NCBI GenBank assembly: GCA_025351145.1
Contig: JANXWM010000659.1
Location: 1 to 6,523, forward strand
Length of the DNA: 6,523 nt
Reading direction: 5' to 3'
Origin: Chitinophagaceae bacterium
GTDB lineage: Bacteria > Bacteroidota > Bacteroidia > Chitinophagales > Chitinophagaceae
Made by a program: the position numbers and the translations under genes. Every line of letters begins with the position of its first letter. The stretch's first letter is position 1. This document shows positions 1 through 5,893 of the stretch, in pieces. The notes beneath the pieces were generated by a model. The model made no database searches, was not told the origin of the DNA, and worked only from the letters and a program-made list of their open reading frames with translations.

Positions 1-40
1 AAAAAGTAAATAAAGTACATTGCACATATAAGCCTCCATC

Positions 41-2008
41 ATGAAAAGAATCATCTTACTCTTTCTTATCTCACTAACAACAATAGAAGCATCCAGCCAG
101 GAACTAAACCTTTCCTCCCCCGACCAAAAAATAACAGTAAATATTTCCCTAAGCAATCAACTGAATTATGATGTTATGGTAGATGATGAAATGATCATCA
201 GCAACGGCAGTATAGACATGCAGCTTTCAAACGAAATATTCTTGTCTTACGCAATGCGCATAAAATCCACCAAAACAAAAAGCGTTAATGAAACAATTGT
301 TGCGCAAATACCAGTAAGCAGAAAAAACATACCCAATAATTACAACGAACTTACCATACAATTCAAAAATAATTTCGCAGTAATATTCAGAGCATATAAT
401 GATGGCGTTGCCTATCGCATCGCAACCACTTTCAAAGATTCTATAACAGTTATAAATGAAACAGCACAATTCAACTTCACAAACCCAACAACAGCCTACG
501 CAGCTGTTGTAACCAAAAGACCGGATCAAGATGTGTACCACACCAGCTTCGAAGAACTCTACACACACAAATCATTAGACAGTTTCTCCGCCAACGATTA
601 CATGTTCACGCCGGTGCTAACAGAAACAAACACTATCAAAGTCGCCATAACAGAATCAGATCTTGATGATTATCCCGGCATGTTCCTCCGCAGCACTTCA
701 TCAAATAGTTTTAGTGCAAGCTTTGCACCATACCCCGCAGAAGAAAAAGTTGCAGAAGGCGATTACCCGCAAAAGATAGTTACCAAACGTGCAGATTATA
801 TCGCTAAAACACAAGGCACACGCAGCTTTCCATGGCGTGCATTATTAATTGCGAGAGAAGATAAAGAACTACCAACAAATGATTTGGTATATCGTCTTGC
901 AGCACCATCAAAGATCAATGATGTGTCATGGATACATCCCGGCAAGGGCACCGATGAATGGATCATTGACATCAACCTTTTCAACGTTCCGTTTAAAACA
1001 GGCATCAATACTGACACCTACAAATACTATATCGACTTTGCCAAACAATTCGGTTTCGACCGCATTATGCTGGATGCAGGCTGGAGTAAAACTACCGATC
1101 TCTTCTCCATCAATCCCAACATAAACATGGATACTATTGCTGCTTATGCAAATGCAAAAGGCATAAAGCTCAGCATGTGGACACTCGCCATGACACTCGA
1201 CCGCCAACTTGATTCCGCACTTAAACAATTTAAAAAGTGGAATGTAGATTATATCATGACAGATTTTATAGACCGCGACGATCAACCAACCGTAAATTTT
1301 TATAAACGCATTACCGAAGCCTGCGCCAATGCTCATCTCATGATCATGTTTCATGGCGCTTACCCACCCAAGGGTTTCAACCGCACTTATCCCAACAACA
1401 TTACACGCGAAGGTGTACTCGGCAGCGAGTACAATGCATGGAGCGATAAACCCACACCCACACATAACGTAACACTTCCTTTTACACGCATGCTTGCCGG
1501 ACCACTCGATTACGAACCCGGCTTGCTCGATAATGCCACTACACAACAGTTCCGCCCAATATGGGGTAAGGTAATGAGCCAGACCACACGCTGCCAGCAA
1601 CTCGCCATGTTTGTAGTGTACGATAACCCGTTGCAGATATTCAGCGGCAATCCCTCGCAGGGTTATATGGAGCCCGCATTCATGCAACTGCTCGGCAGCA
1701 TACCCACCACCTGTGATACTACTATCACCCTACAGGCAAGCGTAGCCAAATACATTGTAACCGCACGCCGCCACGGCAGCGATTGGTTTATTGCAGGCAT
1801 TACAGATTCCGCCGCAAGAGATATACAACTGCCCTTACAATTTTTACCCGCATGCAATTACACCGCTACTATATGCAAGGATGGTATCAATGCAAATAGA
1901 AACGCCGCAGACTACAACATCGAACAAATAGTTGTGGATCAAAACTCAAATCTTTCCATCCATCTTGCCCCCGGAGGAGGATTCTTAATTCGCTTAATAA
2001 AAATGTAA
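41..2008 (+). CDS. Secreted GH97 family alpha-glycosidase
   Basis: Complete 655-residue protein of normal GH97 length. A signal peptide spans about residues 1-19 (positive KR start, hydrophobic IILLFLISL, small residues ASS before Q20), so it should act in the periplasm or at the surface. Residues about 20-285 fit the beta-sandwich N-domain, about 295-560 the TIM barrel, and 565-655 the C-terminal beta domain ending APGGGFLIRL. Typical GH97 barrel segments are visible: INTDTYKYYIDFA, LDAGWSKTTDL, DFIDRDDQ (D408), FHGAYPPKG, NRTYPN, REGVLGSE (E457, E463), PFTRMLAGPLDY and SQTTRCQQLAM. By family knowledge the members hydrolyse alpha-glucosides (inverting, SusB-like) or alpha-galactosides (retaining, with an Asp nucleophile near the fourth strand). 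The Asp in DFIDRDDQ suggests the retaining type, but I cannot fix the mechanism or substrate. No susCD partners lie in the window. Only 40 bases precede the start, without a clear promoter. Confidence 0.95.
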   Translation: MKRIILLFLISLTTIEASSQELNLSSPDQKITVNISLSNQLNYDVMVDDEMIISNGSIDMQLSNEIFLSYAMRIKSTKTKSVNETIVAQIPVSRKNIPNNYNELTIQFKNNFAVIFRAYNDGVAYRIATTFKDSITVINETAQFNFTNPTTAYAAVVTKRPDQDVYHTSFEELYTHKSLDSFSANDYMFTPVLTETNTIKVAITESDLDDYPGMFLRSTSSNSFSASFAPYPAEEKVAEGDYPQKIVTKRADYIAKTQGTRSFPWRALLIAREDKELPTNDLVYRLAAPSKINDVSWIHPGKGTDEWIIDINLFNVPFKTGINTDTYKYYIDFAKQFGFDRIMLDAGWSKTTDLFSINPNINMDTIAAYANAKGIKLSMWTLAMTLDRQLDSALKQFKKWNVDYIMTDFIDRDDQPTVNFYKRITEACANAHLMIMFHGAYPPKGFNRTYPNNITREGVLGSEYNAWSDKPTPTHNVTLPFTRMLAGPLDYEPGLLDNATTQQFRPIWGKVMSQTTRCQQLAMFVVYDNPLQIFSGNPSQGYMEPAFMQLLGSIPTTCDTTITLQASVAKYIVTARRHGSDWFIAGITDSAARDIQLPLQFLPACNYTATICKDGINANRNAADYNIEQIVVDQNSNLSIHLAPGGGFLIRLIKM

Positions 2009-2010
2009 TA

Positions 2011-2056
2011 CTCCCTTTAGGGCTGGGGCTCATAACTCCCCTTTAGGGGTTGGGGG
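2011..2056. repeat. Two copies of a CTCCC-TTTA-GGG interspersed repeat
   Basis: Two imperfect direct copies, CTCCCTTTAGGGCTGGGGCT at 2011-2030 and CTCCCCTTTAGGGGTTGGGG at 2036-2055, lie back to back. Each holds a small hairpin with CCC or CCCC pairing to GGG or GGGG across a TTTA loop. Short elements of this look recur near gene ends in many Bacteroidota genomes (recollection, not checked). They sit exactly between the stop codon of the GH97 gene and the orphan GH97 tail, so they may mark the recombination or insertion junction. Confidence 0.6.
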
Positions 2057-2060
2057 CACC

Positions 2061-2189
2061 GACGGCACCAACGCCCACCGCAATGCAATGGATTATACAA
2101 TTGAAGAAAAAACATTAACTGCTACTGATGCATTGCAAATACATTGCGCACCAGGTGGAGGATTTTTGATAAGATTGAGGAAAGAATAA
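2061..2189 (+). pseudogene. Orphan C-terminal tail of a second GH97 gene
   Basis: Read in the frame starting at 2061, these bases encode 42 codons and a TAA stop. They align without gaps to the last 42 residues of the intact GH97 protein just upstream (its residues 614-655), with 25 of 42 identical, including DG-NA-RNA-DY-IE near the start and APGGGFLIRL near the end. The frame differs from that of the intact gene, and homology stops abruptly at the upstream CTCCC repeats. It is therefore not read-through of the first gene but the 3' stump of a paralogue whose body is gone. Either a tandem GH97 pair was collapsed by deletion, or a repeat-associated rearrangement placed a foreign tail here. 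It has no start codon of its own and is not expected to make a product. Confidence 0.85.
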
Positions 2190-2520
2190 GAATTATTTGG
2201 AGCCAGGCTGTAGTGGTACTATGAAGCTTTGGTTGCGTCGCACTCTTGTACGGTTGGATACACTATTGAGCTTATCGAAGCGAATCCCTGTTGGCCAGCG
2301 ATCAACAGGGCTGAGAATAACTTGCTAAAACCAATTTTTTTTCAAATCCATATGGTCAATATATTATTTGAATTTACAACTATTGCAAAATCCATTTTTA
2401 TTTGTTACAAAACTGCTTGTTATGTGAAATGATCTAACTATATACTCAAATTGCCTAATTGCAAAGTGCCTATTTCAATTTATAGGTAGGACTAGTAGCT
2501 TAGTCCTATTATAATTTGTT
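2190..2520. other. Intergenic region without a convincing gene
   Basis: About 330 bases with no ORF that looks coding; a 67-codon open frame at 2229-2432 has no recognisable protein character. A perfect 8-base inverted repeat, CCCTGTTG at 2286-2293 and CAACAGGG at 2303-2310, encloses a 9-base loop; it is not followed by an immediate T-run, though a T8 tract lies near 2335. The first 120 bases (about 2200-2320) are richer in GC than the following AT-rich 200 bases and look like an interspersed repeat fragment. Base composition changes here from the GH97 side to the AT-richer peptide locus, so this is the probable left boundary of the accessory cassette. The promoter for the operon should lie in its last 150 bases, but I see no exact match to the Bacteroidota TAnnTTTG element. 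Confidence 0.5.
2469..2508 (+). promoter_or_regulatory. Paired hairpins immediately upstream of the protease gene
   Basis: Two inverted repeats abut each other: CCTAT (2469-2473) with ATAGG (2482-2486), then TAGGACTA (2487-2494) with TAGTCCTA (2501-2508) around a 6-base loop. The first ATAGG could also pair with the CCTAT at 2505-2509, so two alternative folds exist. The second hairpin ends 12 bases before the ATG of the protease gene. It could be an operator for a dimeric regulator or a structured 5' leader that tunes translation of the whole operon. The pairing is seen directly; any regulatory role is inference. Confidence 0.35.
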
Positions 2521-3399
2521 ATGAGCTATAATAGTTTAATTAACCTCCAATTTTTAAAAGATCGCACAAGTGGTTCTCCTGCTATTGCAATAGGTTTAAT
2601 TGACGGGCCTATTTCAATTGATCATCCGGATCTTAATACGAAAAATATTTATGAAATACCTGGAACGCTTTCCGGCATTTGTTCAAAAGCAAATAGCATT
2701 GCATGTAATCATGGAACTTTTATTGCAGGAATACTAAAAGCAAAAAGAGGTTCTGTAGCACCAGCAATTTGCCCTGATTGTACTTTACTGGTCCGTCCTA
2801 TTTTTTCTGAGCAAATGAAGAAAGATGAATCAATACCTTCTACAACTCCAAAAGAACTGGCTGCGGCAATTATTAATTGTATTAATTCCGGTGCCCGGAT
2901 AATAAACTTAAGTCTTGCATTGGCAAATCCTGCTTCTAAAAATGAACATATATTAGAAGAAGCATTAAATTATGCTTCCAATCGTGGTGTCATAATTGTC
3001 TCAGCAGCAGGTAATCAGGGGACGATTGGTAGTACAGCAATTACCCGCCACCCCTGGGTTATTCCAGTTATTGCCTGCAATTATTCAGGCAATCCAATGC
3101 AGTTATCTAATCTTGGAAACTCAATTGGCAGGAATGGACTAAGTGCCCCCGGAGAAAATATAACCAGCCTTGGAACAAACAATAAACCCGTAACATTTTC
3201 AGGAACAAGTGTTGCAGTTCCTTTTGTGACCGGAACTATTGCATTATTATGGTCAGAATTCCCTGGCTTACCGGCATCTGAAATTAAACGTGCAATAAAC
3301 GCCATTAACAACCGGAAATCTATTACCCCGCCATTAATAAATGCCATGACAGCATTCAATTATTTAAGTTCACATTACCTACAAAAAGCAATTGCATGA
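2521..3399 (+). CDS. PatA/PatG-type subtilisin-like serine protease (S8)
   Basis: Compact 292-residue S8 protease lacking a signal peptide and propeptide, so probably cytoplasmic. The full catalytic set is visible: Asp28 (IGLIDGP), His64 (CNHGTFIAG), oxyanion Asn165 (SAAGNQG) and Ser230 (SGTSVAVPFVTG). Several segments match the cyanobactin maturation proteases PatA and PatG rather than secreted subtilisins: LIDGPISIDHPDL, the APAICPDCTLLVRPIF segment, PKELAAAI, ARIINLSLA and LSAPGENI. In cyanobactin pathways PatA removes the leader and PatG cleaves the C-terminal signal and macrocyclises. By analogy this enzyme should process the small peptides encoded downstream; whether it only cleaves or also ligates cannot be told. 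The start is firm: an in-frame TAA lies three codons upstream (2512-2514). The stop overlaps the next gene by ATGA, implying translational coupling. Confidence 0.95.
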   Translation: MSYNSLINLQFLKDRTSGSPAIAIGLIDGPISIDHPDLNTKNIYEIPGTLSGICSKANSIACNHGTFIAGILKAKRGSVAPAICPDCTLLVRPIFSEQMKKDESIPSTTPKELAAAIINCINSGARIINLSLALANPASKNEHILEEALNYASNRGVIIVSAAGNQGTIGSTAITRHPWVIPVIACNYSGNPMQLSNLGNSIGRNGLSAPGENITSLGTNNKPVTFSGTSVAVPFVTGTIALLWSEFPGLPASEIKRAINAINNRKSITPPLINAMTAFNYLSSHYLQKAIA

Positions 3400-3587
3400 A
3401 AAAGGAAAAGCAAGAAAAGAAACCATATAATGTTCGTCTGCCAGGTTTCCTGATTGAACATGAAACTGGTCTTGGAGATATAATGAAACGTGCGACCTCT
3501 GCAATCGGTATTAAACCCTGTGGAGGTTGCGAACAGCGCGCTGCTATGCTTAATAACTGGATGGTTTTTAGCAGTAAAAGCAATTAA
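3396..3587 (+). CDS. Small LPGF / KPCGGC peptide
   Basis: 63 residues, starting inside the stop of the protease gene (ATGA overlap). After a very charged KKEKQEKK head comes VRLPGFLI (LPGF at 15-18), then a GLGD-MKRATSAIGIK segment that may form an amphipathic helix, then PCGGC (Cys42, Cys45) followed by EQRAAMLNNW. I recall short uncharacterised bacterial and phage proteins with the same GLGD...GIKPCGGCxxRxxxLN pattern, but I know no established function. The CxxC pair could bind metal, form a disulfide or be modified. The LPGF segment is shared with the four small downstream genes, so it may be another substrate of the protease, possibly the ancestral one, rather than an enzyme. No signal peptide or membrane segment is seen. 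The overlap with the upstream gene and the recognisable motif make it a real gene. Confidence 0.87.
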   Translation: MKKEKQEKKPYNVRLPGFLIEHETGLGDIMKRATSAIGIKPCGGCEQRAAMLNNWMVFSSKSN

Positions 3588-3619
3588 ACAATCAACTCAA
3601 AATAAATAAATTTTATAAA

Positions 3620-4549
3620 ATGGAAAATATCGAAACAATGCAACCTGATTCAGATAGCGTAACCGGAAGCATGAACCTATCAACTCCCCCCAAGTTTATG
3701 AATGTTGACAATCATATCCATCCCGCAGAAGCTGCGGAAAAACCTTGCCCTACATGTTCCGCTTCAAGAAATGCAGCACCCGTTCAATATATTTATGCTA
3801 TTGGAAGAATTCAGCCACGCTTTCCAAGTGTTGGTATTGAAAAAGAATATATACAGGCAACAAGCCGGAATAACACAACCGGATTAACAGATAACCAGAC
3901 GATGCATACAGTTCTCTCTGACCCACAAAATCGTTATTTAGCACGCAAACTTTGTTGGGTGTTTTCTATCGAAGGTTTGGATACCTATCTTCTGCAACCC
4001 ATGAACCCTGCAGATCTTGATTTACTTATTGATTCATTACGCCCTTCCCCACGCCCAATGGATGTAAACGTAGTTATTGGCGTTCAAGGCCCAATTGCTC
4101 CACCACAATATTGCAATGGATTACAAATACCAATCATAGGCTTTGATCAGATTTATTCATTCGATGTGGACACCTTAATCAAATCAATTCCCAAACCTGA
4201 TAAAATTTCAGCTAAAGAATTTGCACCTGCTGCCGAAGAATTATTCATGCGCATTATGCAGGTAGCAGATAATGCAGGCGGAACAGATGACCATCGTGCC
4301 CTTAATTATATTGCAGTTCGTTATCATGCAATATACGCTACAACAGCAGAATGTTTTGGGCGCAACTGTTCTTTAACAGGAGTGGAAGTAATACACTCAA
4401 GACTCTATGGAACAAGAAAAATCGTAGATGTGATTTTAGCATTTACCAGCAGAAGTACAGATGTTACGGAAAAATATTTTTGTCGAGTAGATGTTACAGA
4501 AGAGTTCCCTTTCTTAGTCACTAAAATGCAAACTTACTTTGATCGTTAA
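3620..4549 (+). CDS. Stand-alone PatG C-terminal region protein (PatG_D/PatG_C-like)
   Basis: 309 residues that resemble the part of cyanobactin PatG lying after its protease domain. Residues 1-50 are poorly ordered and contain a CPTC pair (Cys43, Cys46). Residues about 56-180 (VQYIYAIGRIQPRF, KLCWVFSIEGLDTYLLQPMNP, IPIIGFDQIYSFDVDTL) fit the PatG_D-type region. Residues about 200-307 (DHRALNYIAVRYHAIY, GVEVIHSRLYGTRKIVDVIL, CRVDVTEEFPF) fit the PatG_C domain. The role of these domains is not established in the literature I know; substrate or complex recognition is a reasonable guess. Here the module is encoded separately from the protease, 32 bases after the LPGF/KPCGGC gene and 19 bases before the first downstream peptide gene, consistent with one operon. 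The assignment rests on remembered sequence character, not on a search. Starts at Met7, Met18 or Met27 are possible alternatives. Confidence 0.85.
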   Translation: MENIETMQPDSDSVTGSMNLSTPPKFMNVDNHIHPAEAAEKPCPTCSASRNAAPVQYIYAIGRIQPRFPSVGIEKEYIQATSRNNTTGLTDNQTMHTVLSDPQNRYLARKLCWVFSIEGLDTYLLQPMNPADLDLLIDSLRPSPRPMDVNVVIGVQGPIAPPQYCNGLQIPIIGFDQIYSFDVDTLIKSIPKPDKISAKEFAPAAEELFMRIMQVADNAGGTDDHRALNYIAVRYHAIYATTAECFGRNCSLTGVEVIHSRLYGTRKIVDVILAFTSRSTDVTEKYFCRVDVTEEFPFLVTKMQTYFDR

Positions 4550-4568
4550 ATCTTAAAATATAATACAA

Positions 4569-4925
4569 ATGAAAAATAAAATTAATTTACCGGGATTTAC
4601 TGCTCAAAATTTAACTAGCAATATTACTGGTCGTTACTCCTCGAGAGCCACTCTAATTGATACCAATGGAAAGGAAGGTAGCCAGGTCAACTTACAAATG
4701 ATGGTTGGCTATTTAAAAGCTGGGGATAAATGCAGTGCTTTTTTTCTGGGTAATAGTCAGGACCATTTGCCTTTTTTTATATCTGGTGATGGCACTTACA
4801 ATGGCGCTGGCGCATGCTGCAACAGTCAGGGATGCATTGGTTGTGAGGCCGACGGCGTATGTGGACCAGCAAAAACTAATCACAAGTCAGCTATCTATAG
4901 AAATCTTTCAACAAATTTTATTTAA
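4569..4925 (+). CDS. LPGF-leader peptide 1, Cys-rich
   Basis: 118 residues opening with MKNKINLPGFTAQ, the first of four small genes sharing this head. The remainder is unrelated to the others: a polar middle (residues 20-55) and a Cys- and Gly-rich block, with Cys at 55, 83, 84, 89, 92 and 98 (GACCNSQGCIGCEADGVCG). The spacing CC-x4-C-x2-C-x5-C could support disulfides, metal binding or a post-translational modification. It lacks the EIIP segment found in the other three. No signal peptide or membrane helix is visible. Placed directly behind the PatG-like gene, it is a plausible precursor peptide with a leader at the N-terminus and a product at the C-terminus. The start is supported by the conserved head at the very first residues. 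Function unknown. Confidence 0.85.
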   Translation: MKNKINLPGFTAQNLTSNITGRYSSRATLIDTNGKEGSQVNLQMMVGYLKAGDKCSAFFLGNSQDHLPFFISGDGTYNGAGACCNSQGCIGCEADGVCGPAKTNHKSAIYRNLSTNFI

Positions 4926-4954
4926 AAATTGCATAATAACTTTTAAAACAAAAA

Positions 4955-5263
4955 ATGAAAAACAAAATCAATCTACCAGGATTTACTGGAGAAATACCGC
5001 TCTCCAAAATCAATTTATCATATCAGAATAACAGCGATGATTTCTCAAAATTGCAAAATTTGCAGATATATGATATTATACCACAAGAGAAGAGTACTTA
5101 TTCTTCTTATTGTGATAGAGTGGCATCGACGAGAAAAGCACTTGACAACATTGCAAGCATTTTCGGATCATGGATAACTAGCAACCCTATTTACCTGGGA
5201 CTATCGAATGATAATACTGAAGCACTCAACCTATGTAAAAGTTTTGGTACAAAGGATTTTTAA
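4955..5263 (+). CDS. LPGF-leader peptide 2
   Basis: 102 residues beginning MKNKINLPGFTGE, identical to peptide 1 for the first 11 residues, then divergent. An IYDIIPQ segment at 38-44 corresponds to the EIIP segments of peptides 3 and 4. The part after it is mostly polar, with a likely helix (ASTRKALDNIASIFGSWI, about 57-74), and holds only two cysteines (Cys53, Cys94), unlike peptides 1 and 4. It follows peptide 1 after 29 bases, with an A-rich run before the ATG. No export signal is seen. A short inverted repeat (ATGCTT, 5303-5308; AAGCAT, 5312-5317) followed by a T-rich stretch lies 40 bases downstream and could weakly terminate transcription. Probably a precursor peptide of the same system; function unknown. 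Confidence 0.82.
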   Translation: MKNKINLPGFTGEIPLSKINLSYQNNSDDFSKLQNLQIYDIIPQEKSTYSSYCDRVASTRKALDNIASIFGSWITSNPIYLGLSNDNTEALNLCKSFGTKDF

Positions 5264-5302
5264 AATAATATCTGAAATTACAATTGTTATTTATTGATTA
5301 AG

Positions 5303-5317
5303 ATGCTTCTAAAGCAT
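5303..5317 (+). terminator. Small hairpin after LPGF-leader peptide 2
   Basis: ATGCTT at 5303-5308 and AAGCAT at 5312-5317 form a perfect 6-base stem with a 3-base loop, extendable outward by one G-T and one A-T pair, then TTTCTTGTGATTT. The stem is AT-rich and the T-run is interrupted, so at best it is a weak terminator or attenuator between peptides 2 and 3. Chance pairing in AT-rich DNA is possible. Confidence 0.25.
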
Positions 5318-5394
5318 TTCTTGTGATTTGGAGCACAGTTCCGCTTATGTAGTTGCTATTGATTGTTATTTAAGTAATTTTTAAGCAACTGCTG

Positions 5395-5485
5395 TTGAAC
5401 TCGAACGTCAACTCTCAATAGTACAAAAAATGTGATAGTTTGGTTTTTTGTAGGGGCTAAAATGAAAACTTATATAGATCGTTAA
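5395..5485 (+). pseudogene. Relic of the 3' end of a second PatG C-terminal gene
   Basis: The last 30 bases (5456-5485) read AKMKTYIDR-stop and match the final 30 bases of the intact PatG-like gene (4520-4549, TKMQTYFDR-stop) at 25 of 30 positions. The similarity runs on through the AT-rich spacer into the start of the following LPGF gene. Further upstream, bases from about 5395 can be read, with one frameshift, as AVELERQLSIVQK then NVIVWFF, which loosely recalls GVEVIHSRLYGTRKIVDVILAF of the intact protein; this part is weak. The simplest reading is that a unit made of a PatG C-terminal gene plus a peptide gene was duplicated, and the extra PatG copy then decayed to a stump. The last ten codons are clear, the rest is tentative. 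Confidence 0.6.
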
Positions 5486-5503
5486 TTTTTTAAAAATTAT
5501 AAA

Positions 5504-5842
5504 ATGAAAACTACAATCAACTTACCAGGGTTTACGGCAGGATTATCTGTTACTGGAAAGAAATTTGTTATTGAAGGATTAAGAAAATGTACAACTTCAA
5601 GTCTAAATAGCTTGTCATCCTCGGAGATAATTCCAGCAATGCCTAAAGCATTTCTTGATCGTTATAATGCTTGTCTTAAAGAGGCTTGCACTAGTGCTGG
5701 AGGAAAGTGGAAAGAAGGTTGCTCTAGTCCATCAGGTGTGAGTTTTTTACAATCTTTAGCAATTTTTGGTGCTTATCACATTAATGCCCAGGATTGTTTG
5801 TGGTCGACAATTGGTGGTACAATTTTAAGTAAAGCAGGATAA
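5504..5842 (+). CDS. LPGF-leader peptide 3
   Basis: 112 residues starting MKTTINLPGFTAG. After a variable stretch comes SSEIIPAMPK (EIIP at 41-44), the same segment at nearly the same place as in peptides 2 and 4. The C-terminal part has Cys57, Cys62, Cys73 and Cys98 (plus Cys29 before the EIIP), with YNACLKEACTSAGGKW and a mildly hydrophobic VSFLQSLAIFGAYHI region (79-93). The protein ends GGTILSKAG. No signal peptide is seen. It stands 18 bases after the PatG-like relic, copying the arrangement of the intact PatG-like gene and peptide 1, and differs from its siblings beyond the head. Likely a precursor peptide; the product is unknown. Confidence 0.84.
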   Translation: MKTTINLPGFTAGLSVTGKKFVIEGLRKCTTSSLNSLSSSEIIPAMPKAFLDRYNACLKEACTSAGGKWKEGCSSPSGVSFLQSLAIFGAYHINAQDCLWSTIGGTILSKAG

Positions 5843-5893
5843 GCCTCTTTCGCATTTATTGTAACTAAACATTTATAAAATTATTAGAAAGAA

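Noticed and set aside
926..1687. 253-codon open frame on the minus strand inside the GH97 gene
   Set aside because: It lies fully antisense to a clearly conserved GH97 catalytic domain; its translation shows no recognisable domain and looks like a mirror of the coding strand's codon bias.
2286..2310. Intrinsic terminator for the GH97 gene
   Set aside because: The 8-base stem is good, but no T-run follows within 20 bases and it lies nearly 280 bases after the GH97 stop.
2229..2432. 67-codon plus-strand frame in the intergenic region
   Set aside because: Its translation has no motif or homology I recognise, it crosses an inverted repeat, and composition changes within it.
3620..4549. Zinc-ribbon protein based on the CPTC motif
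   Set aside because: Only one clear CxxC pair is seen near the N-terminus, and the rest of the protein fits the PatG C-terminal region better.
4735..5031. 98-codon plus-strand frame overlapping peptides 1 and 2
   Set aside because: It straddles the end of one LPGF gene and the start of the next in another frame; both of those have conserved heads, while this frame has none. The hydrophobic start resembles a signal sequence by chance.
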